This document shows positions 60,832 through 64,000 of a DNA stretch of 64,000 bases, one piece after another (the first letter of the stretch is position 1; every line of letters begins with the position of its first letter). The DNA is taken from the NCBI RefSeq assembly GCF_011064615.1, contig NZ_JAALJH010000057.1, positions 1 through 64,000 of the forward strand, given 5' to 3'. Source of the stretch: Aquisphaera insulae. GTDB taxonomy: Bacteria > Planctomycetota > Planctomycetia > Isosphaerales > Isosphaeraceae. Both the position numbers and the translations under genes were made by a program. Under the pieces are notes generated by a model. It was given only the letters and a program-made list of their open reading frames with translations, had not been told where the DNA came from and searched no databases.

Positions 60832-61045
60832 CCGCTGAGGTCTCCGTCGATCGATCCCCGGGGGGACCGTGCCGCCGTTCTTGTCGTTTCGTAAGCCGTC
60901 GCCGCCGCCCTTCGGCCCGGCGACCATGGGCCCGGGCCATCCGAGGCCGAGACGGGCCGCTTCGTGTCGTGTCCTACTTCGTCCATGGCGGTCACCGCGG
61001 ACAATCCGCCGACGGCGACAGTCGGGCCGGTCCGGATCGCTCCGC

Positions 61046-61159
61046 TCAGCCCTGCTTCTGCTTGTGCCGGGGATTGCTGCAGATGACGTAGACCTTCCCC
61101 TCGCGGCGGACGATCTTGCAGTGCTCGCAAATCCGCTTGACGCTCGATCGCACTTTCAT
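61046..61159 (-). CDS. rpmJ: 50S ribosomal protein L36
   Basis: A 37-residue protein read on the minus strand: it starts MKVRSSVKRICEHCKIV and ends CSNPRHKQKQG. The three Cys and one His form the zinc site of the C+ form of L36. It is the first gene of the alpha operon here; infA, secY and map are not found upstream in this window. Confidence 0.97.
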   Translation of the reverse strand: MKVRSSVKRICEHCKIVRREGKVYVICSNPRHKQKQG

Positions 61160-61576
61160 CGCTGACAACTTTCCTGATTCATCTTGCCCGCCCCGCTCCG
61201 CCCCATCGACGGCCGCGCCGGCCGTCCCCCCGCATCTCGCTCCCCTGGCCCCGAGATCGTCACGACCTTGGGGCGACGCGGGCCGCGCCGACCGGTTCGG
61301 GGGAGATACGGGCCCGACACCTCGCGGCTACGCCGCGATGATGGCCGGGATTCGTAAATCCGTTGACGTTATGCCCCGGCACAAGGGCCGGAGAAGACCG
61401 AGGGGGGTGATGAGGCTTCGTCACATCCCGGGCCGAATAGGACAATATAACCAGAGCTTTGCGTGCTCGCAAGGGGGCGAATGCCTCGGAAAAGTCGATT
61501 TGGCCCGAGAATTCCGATCCCGGGTGTCGCACCTCTCTCTGGAATCCCGCCGCGAAACCTCGCGAAATCTCCAGGA
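61160..61576. other. 417-base gap upstream of the alpha ribosomal operon
   Basis: No gene is seen. It holds one good candidate promoter on the minus strand (61444-61472) and then a leader of about 280 bases before rpmJ. Its AT content around 61360-61480 is higher than the surroundings. Confidence 0.5.
61444..61472 (-). promoter_or_regulatory. Candidate sigma-70-type promoter of the alpha operon
   Basis: On the minus strand TTGCGA (61472-61467) is followed after 17 bases by TATATT (61449-61444). Transcription would start near 61437 and give an rpmJ leader of about 280 bases, long enough for a regulatory structure. Confidence 0.45.
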
Positions 61577-61852
61577 TTACCCAGGTTTCCTTGCGCGGCG
61601 ACTCTCCGGGAAGATCCGCCGTGCGAGCTTGCCGCCGAGCAGGAACGAGACGACCAGGTTGGCGATCAGGCCGAGGCCGAACGCGGGATGGATCAGGACG
61701 TTCAGTTCGACGAGATTCAGGAGCATGCCGAGGGCGGCCAGAATCATCAGGCCCATGCACTGGAGGACGCAAAACAGGACGATGGCCGTCACCGTGCAGG
61801 CGGCTTCGGTTTGCCAGTCAAGCTTCTGCGGATTCGGAATGATCGTGGCCAT
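61577..61852 (-). CDS. Small two-helix membrane protein, unknown function
   Basis: A 91-residue protein with two hydrophobic segments (about 17-44 and 48-75) and a basic C-terminus (GGKLARRIFPESRRARKPG). No domain was recognised. GGAAGAG precedes the ATG at 61852; an in-frame ATG at 61900 would add 16 residues. It is read toward the alpha operon promoter region. Confidence 0.6.
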   Translation of the reverse strand: MATIIPNPQKLDWQTEAACTVTAIVLFCVLQCMGLMILAALGMLLNLVELNVLIHPAFGLGLIANLVVSFLLGGKLARRIFPESRRARKPG

Positions 61853-61912
61853 GTTCTCTTCCCGCTGGAGGCATGATCGACGCAATCCGATGTTCTCCAA
61901 GCCATTCGCATC

Positions 61913-62575
61913 CTATTTCGGCCCCTGCCCCGCCGATCTCCCGAGGGCTGACTGCACCGTGACCCGGCAGACGCGGCGGCCGTGGGGCGTGAAGGTCAGC
62001 TCGCGGGCGAAGTGCTCGGCCGGTGTGCGGACGTTCCGGAGGAGGCTGTCCCCGTCCTGCGTCGCGGCCGAGCACGCGTCGAAGTCGAAGTAGACCCAGT
62101 CGGGCCCGGCGGTCGGGACATACGCGAAGACCCAGCCGATTCGGAGCCCGGGCCGGCCGAACCGCGTGACGACCTCGGCGGCGGTCCAGTCGCGGTCGCG
62201 GCAGCCGGCGTGGAGGGCCAGCAGGAGCCGGCGGAAATCGGCGTCGGGGAGCGTCGCGTCCACCGCGAGGTAGCCGAGCCGGTGGGCCACCGCGGCATAG
62301 ACCGAGGCGACCTCGTCGGCGTACGTCCCCCGGTTGTCGACGTGCTGGAGGAAGCTCCCCCGCACCGCCATCGAGTTGAACTGCCCTCGGGCCACCAGGC
62401 CGTCCATGGCCGCCTGGAGCTCGCCCTCGCGCTCGTCGATGAAGCAGAGGTCCCGCAGCAGGCCCTGCATCACGAGCTCGACCCCGAGGTCCGTGCCGCC
62501 GAACAGTCCGGGTCGCTGGACGGCCTGGCGGAGGGTGTCGAGGTGGCGGGTGCGGACGTCGTGGATGGTCCTCAT
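61913..62575 (-). CDS. Hypothetical protein (intact copy of a duplicated gene)
   Basis: A 220-residue protein without signal peptide or recognised domain. It contains VRTRHLDTLRQAVQRPGLFG, a helical region (GTYADEVASVYAAVAHRLGYLAVD) and a C-terminal beta-rich region with DWVYFDFDACSAAT. A shorter, internally deleted copy lies at 63176-63523, sharing a 240-base stretch with about 97 percent identity. The two copies bracket a toxin-antitoxin pair. Confidence 0.7.
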   Translation of the reverse strand: MRTIHDVRTRHLDTLRQAVQRPGLFGGTDLGVELVMQGLLRDLCFIDEREGELQAAMDGLVARGQFNSMAVRGSFLQHVDNRGTYADEVASVYAAVAHRLGYLAVDATLPDADFRRLLLALHAGCRDRDWTAAEVVTRFGRPGLRIGWVFAYVPTAGPDWVYFDFDACSAATQDGDSLLRNVRTPAEHFARELTFTPHGRRVCRVTVQSALGRSAGQGPK

Positions 62576-62596
62576 CCCTGGACCTCCCTCGGCACG

Positions 62597-62896
62597 TCAC
62601 GCGAGCCGCTCTCGCCACTTGGCGGGGTCGCGTGAGGTGTGGAGAACACCGTAGATGGTGACGGTGTCGCGTACATACTCGTAGAAGACCGCGTAGGGGA
62701 ACTTTCGGAGGAGGGCCCTTCGATAGTCCCGATGGAACGGGGCGTATGACTCAGGGAGACGGAGAATCGACTGGATGCAGGCGTCAACTCGAACCAGGAA
62801 GTCCTCGCCGCGGCCGGTCGTGCGGGCCTCGTACCAATCGTATGCCTCCTGGAGGTCCGTCGTGGCTTCCGGCGCGAAGATCAAGTCAACGGCCAT
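62597..62896 (-). CDS. RelE/ParE-family toxin
   Basis: A 99-residue toxin-like protein. It fits the ParE/RelE fold: FAPEATTDLQEAYDWYEART, the VRVDACIQSILRLPESY middle helix, and RRALLRKFPYAVFYEYVRDTVTIYGVLHTSRDPAKW. It follows the antitoxin gene with an 11-base overlap, in the usual antitoxin-toxin order. Its target (gyrase or ribosome-bound mRNA) is not clear from sequence. Confidence 0.9.
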   Translation of the reverse strand: MAVDLIFAPEATTDLQEAYDWYEARTTGRGEDFLVRVDACIQSILRLPESYAPFHRDYRRALLRKFPYAVFYEYVRDTVTIYGVLHTSRDPAKWRERLA

Positions 62897-63110
62897 GGCG
62901 GCTGCGGATCCTCTGCTTGACCTGCTCCCACGACATCCCGGACGCCGGATTGTTCGCGAGGTTGGCCTTGCGACGCTCCAGCTCCTGGACCTGCCAATCG
63001 TGGACCGGGATGTCCTCGGGATTGGCCGCCAGGTCGTCCCAGAGATCCTCGACGAGCTGTAATTTCTCCGAGGGCGTCAGGTCGAAGACGGATTCGATGG
63101 CCGGATTCAT
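62886..63110 (-). CDS. Addiction-module antitoxin
   Basis: A 74-residue acidic protein with the short-antitoxin pattern LTPSEKLQLVEDLWDDLA, found in the addiction module component family (TIGR02574-like). It neutralises the toxin encoded downstream. The ATG at 63110 has GGAGG four bases upstream; the frame stays open to 63179. It overlaps the toxin gene by 11 bases, so the two are translationally coupled. Confidence 0.88.
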   Translation of the reverse strand: MNPAIESVFDLTPSEKLQLVEDLWDDLAANPEDIPVHDWQVQELERRKANLANNPASGMSWEQVKQRIRSRHGR

Positions 63111-63175
63111 GGGACCTCCGCTACCACGACCGCAACTCGCAGATCTGCCAAGGGCGGTTTCCATGGCGTTCAGGA

Positions 63176-63523
63176 TCATCCTGAAACCAGTATACAGGGA
63201 GGCTCGAGGGGACGATACGCGGCGAGTCCGATTCGGAGCCCGGGCCGGCCGAACCGCGTGACGACCTCGGCGGCGGTCCAGTCCCGGTCGCGGCAGCCGG
63301 CGTGGAGGGCCAGCAGCAGCCGGTGGAAATCGGCGTCGGGGAGCGTCGCGTCCACCGCGAGGTAGCCGAGCCGGTGGGCCACCGCGGCGTAGACCGAGGC
63401 GACCTCGTCGGCATAGGTCCCCCGGTTCTCGACGTGCTGGAGGAAGCTCCCCCGCACCGCCATCGAGCGGGACTCTCCCCGGGCCGCCAGGAGGCGGGTG
63501 CGGACGTCGTGGATGGTCCTCAT
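63176..63523 (-). pseudogene. Truncated, internally deleted copy of the 61913-62575 gene
   Basis: It keeps the first residues (MRTIHDVRTRLLAARGE), then jumps to SMAVRGSFLQHVENRGTYAD and on to RFGRPGLRIG, followed by an unrelated tail. Compared with the intact gene, about 140 bases near the N-terminus and the whole C-terminal third are missing. Bases 63228-63467 match 62136-62375 without gaps, about 7 differences counted by eye. Confidence 0.8.
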
Positions 63524-63532
63524 GGGTAGCTA

Positions 63533-63859
63533 TCAGAGCGGAGCGAGCGACAGGACCTCATAAAGATGACCCTGCTTCCGGACGTGGACGGTGAAATGAC
63601 GGCCCATGGTCAGGCCCTCCTGCGATGGGCTGTGAACCTGAGGGAGCCGAAATACGGCGTCCGGCGATACCCCGGATACGACGCGATCCACGGACAGGGT
63701 CACCGTCCAGCGCCGGAAAGGACCTTCCGGATTGGTGATCTCGATGCCGGCAACCGAGCCGACGAAGGTCAACTCGGTTGACGGAGTCCCGCGGGTGCAC
63801 GAAGTCATCATCAGGATCATGCCGAGGATGGCAACGAAGCGGAGCCGACCGTGTTCCAT
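63533..63859 (-). CDS. Small lipoprotein, unknown function
   Basis: A 108-residue protein with a lipoprotein signal peptide; the hydrophobic run (about 8-18) ends in MMTSC, a lipobox-like site at about residue 21. The remaining 87 residues are predicted beta-rich (TFVGSVAGIEI, RWTVTLSVDRVVSG, HFTVHVRKQG). This resembles a small OB- or beta-sandwich fold, but no family was recognised. It lies 10 bases upstream of the truncated gene, same strand. Confidence 0.65.
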   Translation of the reverse strand: MEHGRLRFVAILGMILMMTSCTRGTPSTELTFVGSVAGIEITNPEGPFRRWTVTLSVDRVVSGVSPDAVFRLPQVHSPSQEGLTMGRHFTVHVRKQGHLYEVLSLAPL

Positions 63860-63923
63860 GATAAGAGGTCCCCGCGGCGAGAGGTCCCACCCAGGGTCGA
63901 GTGGAGTACGACCAGCCAGTCCC

Positions 63924-64000
63924 TCAGTCCGGGTCGACGTCGGCGGTCTCCCGCGAATCCAGCTCGAGGAAGAGATCCTCGGCCGCCCGCGTCAGCGACT
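63924..64000 (-). CDS. C-terminal end of a gene cut by the window edge
   Basis: The minus strand codes for the last 25 residues of a protein ending LFLELDSRETADVDPD and a TGA at 63926-63924. The start lies beyond the window. No family can be named from so short a piece. Confidence 0.5.
   Translation of the reverse strand, partial: SLTRAAEDLFLELDSRETADVDPD

Overview
The window is high-GC DNA from a planctomycete, most likely of the Isosphaeraceae type. The main pointers are a DUF1559 pilin-like protein with an N-terminal methylation signal, RNA polymerase sigma factors fused through one membrane helix to large extracytoplasmic domains, single-span Ser/Thr kinases, MJ0042-like zinc-ribbon membrane proteins, the LEPIEDR N-terminal motif, and many exported carbohydrate-active enzymes and Gfo/Idh oxidoreductases. 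No rRNA, tRNA or CRISPR array was seen. Species assignment is not possible from the window alone.

Layout. 0-10 kb: a TcmP (three-Cys-motif partner) gene at the edge, a hybrid histidine kinase with an ethylene-receptor-like membrane domain, a SYLF protein, a small LEPIEDR protein, an alpha/beta-hydrolase lipoprotein and a DUF1559 protein. 10-23 kb: GH116 glycosidase, Ser/Thr kinase, MsrA, a Gfo/Idh oxidoreductase, a two-gene AAA ATPase plus TOPRIM-like DUF4276 cassette (candidate defence system), a ceramidase-like protein and a zinc-ribbon protein. 23-35 kb: DUF2231 membrane protein, GH127 enzyme, an HtrA-like protease, two tandem sigma-HlyD fusion genes, a repeat-bearing intergenic region, clpX and a Tat-exported oxidoreductase. 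35-43 kb: a DUF559 nuclease-like gene bracketed by repeats, a uroporphyrinogen-decarboxylase-family gene with a sugar isomerase, GH5 enzyme, terpene-cyclase-like protein and sulfatase. 43-57 kb: an ECF sigma factor with a zf-HC2/kinase/GIN protein, a CBM9-like serine hydrolase, a CE15-like and a second esterase, a sigma-carboxypeptidase-regulatory fusion directly downstream of a rhomboid protease, a zinc-ribbon scramblase-like protein and a HIT protein. 57-61 kb: the alpha ribosomal operon, read rpmJ-rpsM-rpsK-rpsD-rpoA-rplQ on the minus strand. 61-64 kb: small membrane protein, a hypothetical gene and its decayed duplicate on either side of a ParE/RelE-type toxin-antitoxin pair, a lipoprotein and a cut-off gene.

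How it fits together. The housekeeping part (clpX, alpha operon, MsrA, HIT) is interleaved with genes for sensing and breaking down complex carbohydrates at the cell surface. The most interesting theme is surface sensing: three sigma factors are covalently tethered to the membrane by C-terminal domains, and one of these lies directly downstream of a rhomboid protease, suggesting release by intramembrane proteolysis. A fourth, free sigma factor is paired with a kinase that carries an anti-sigma-type zinc finger and an outside beta-helix. A separate theme is accessory or defence DNA: TcmP, AAA/DUF4276, DUF559 in repeats, and the toxin-antitoxin pair in a duplication. Several genes seem to use TTG or GTG starts preceded by good Shine-Dalgarno sequences (histidine kinase, GH116, clpX, AAA ATPase, serine hydrolase, sigma-HlyD).
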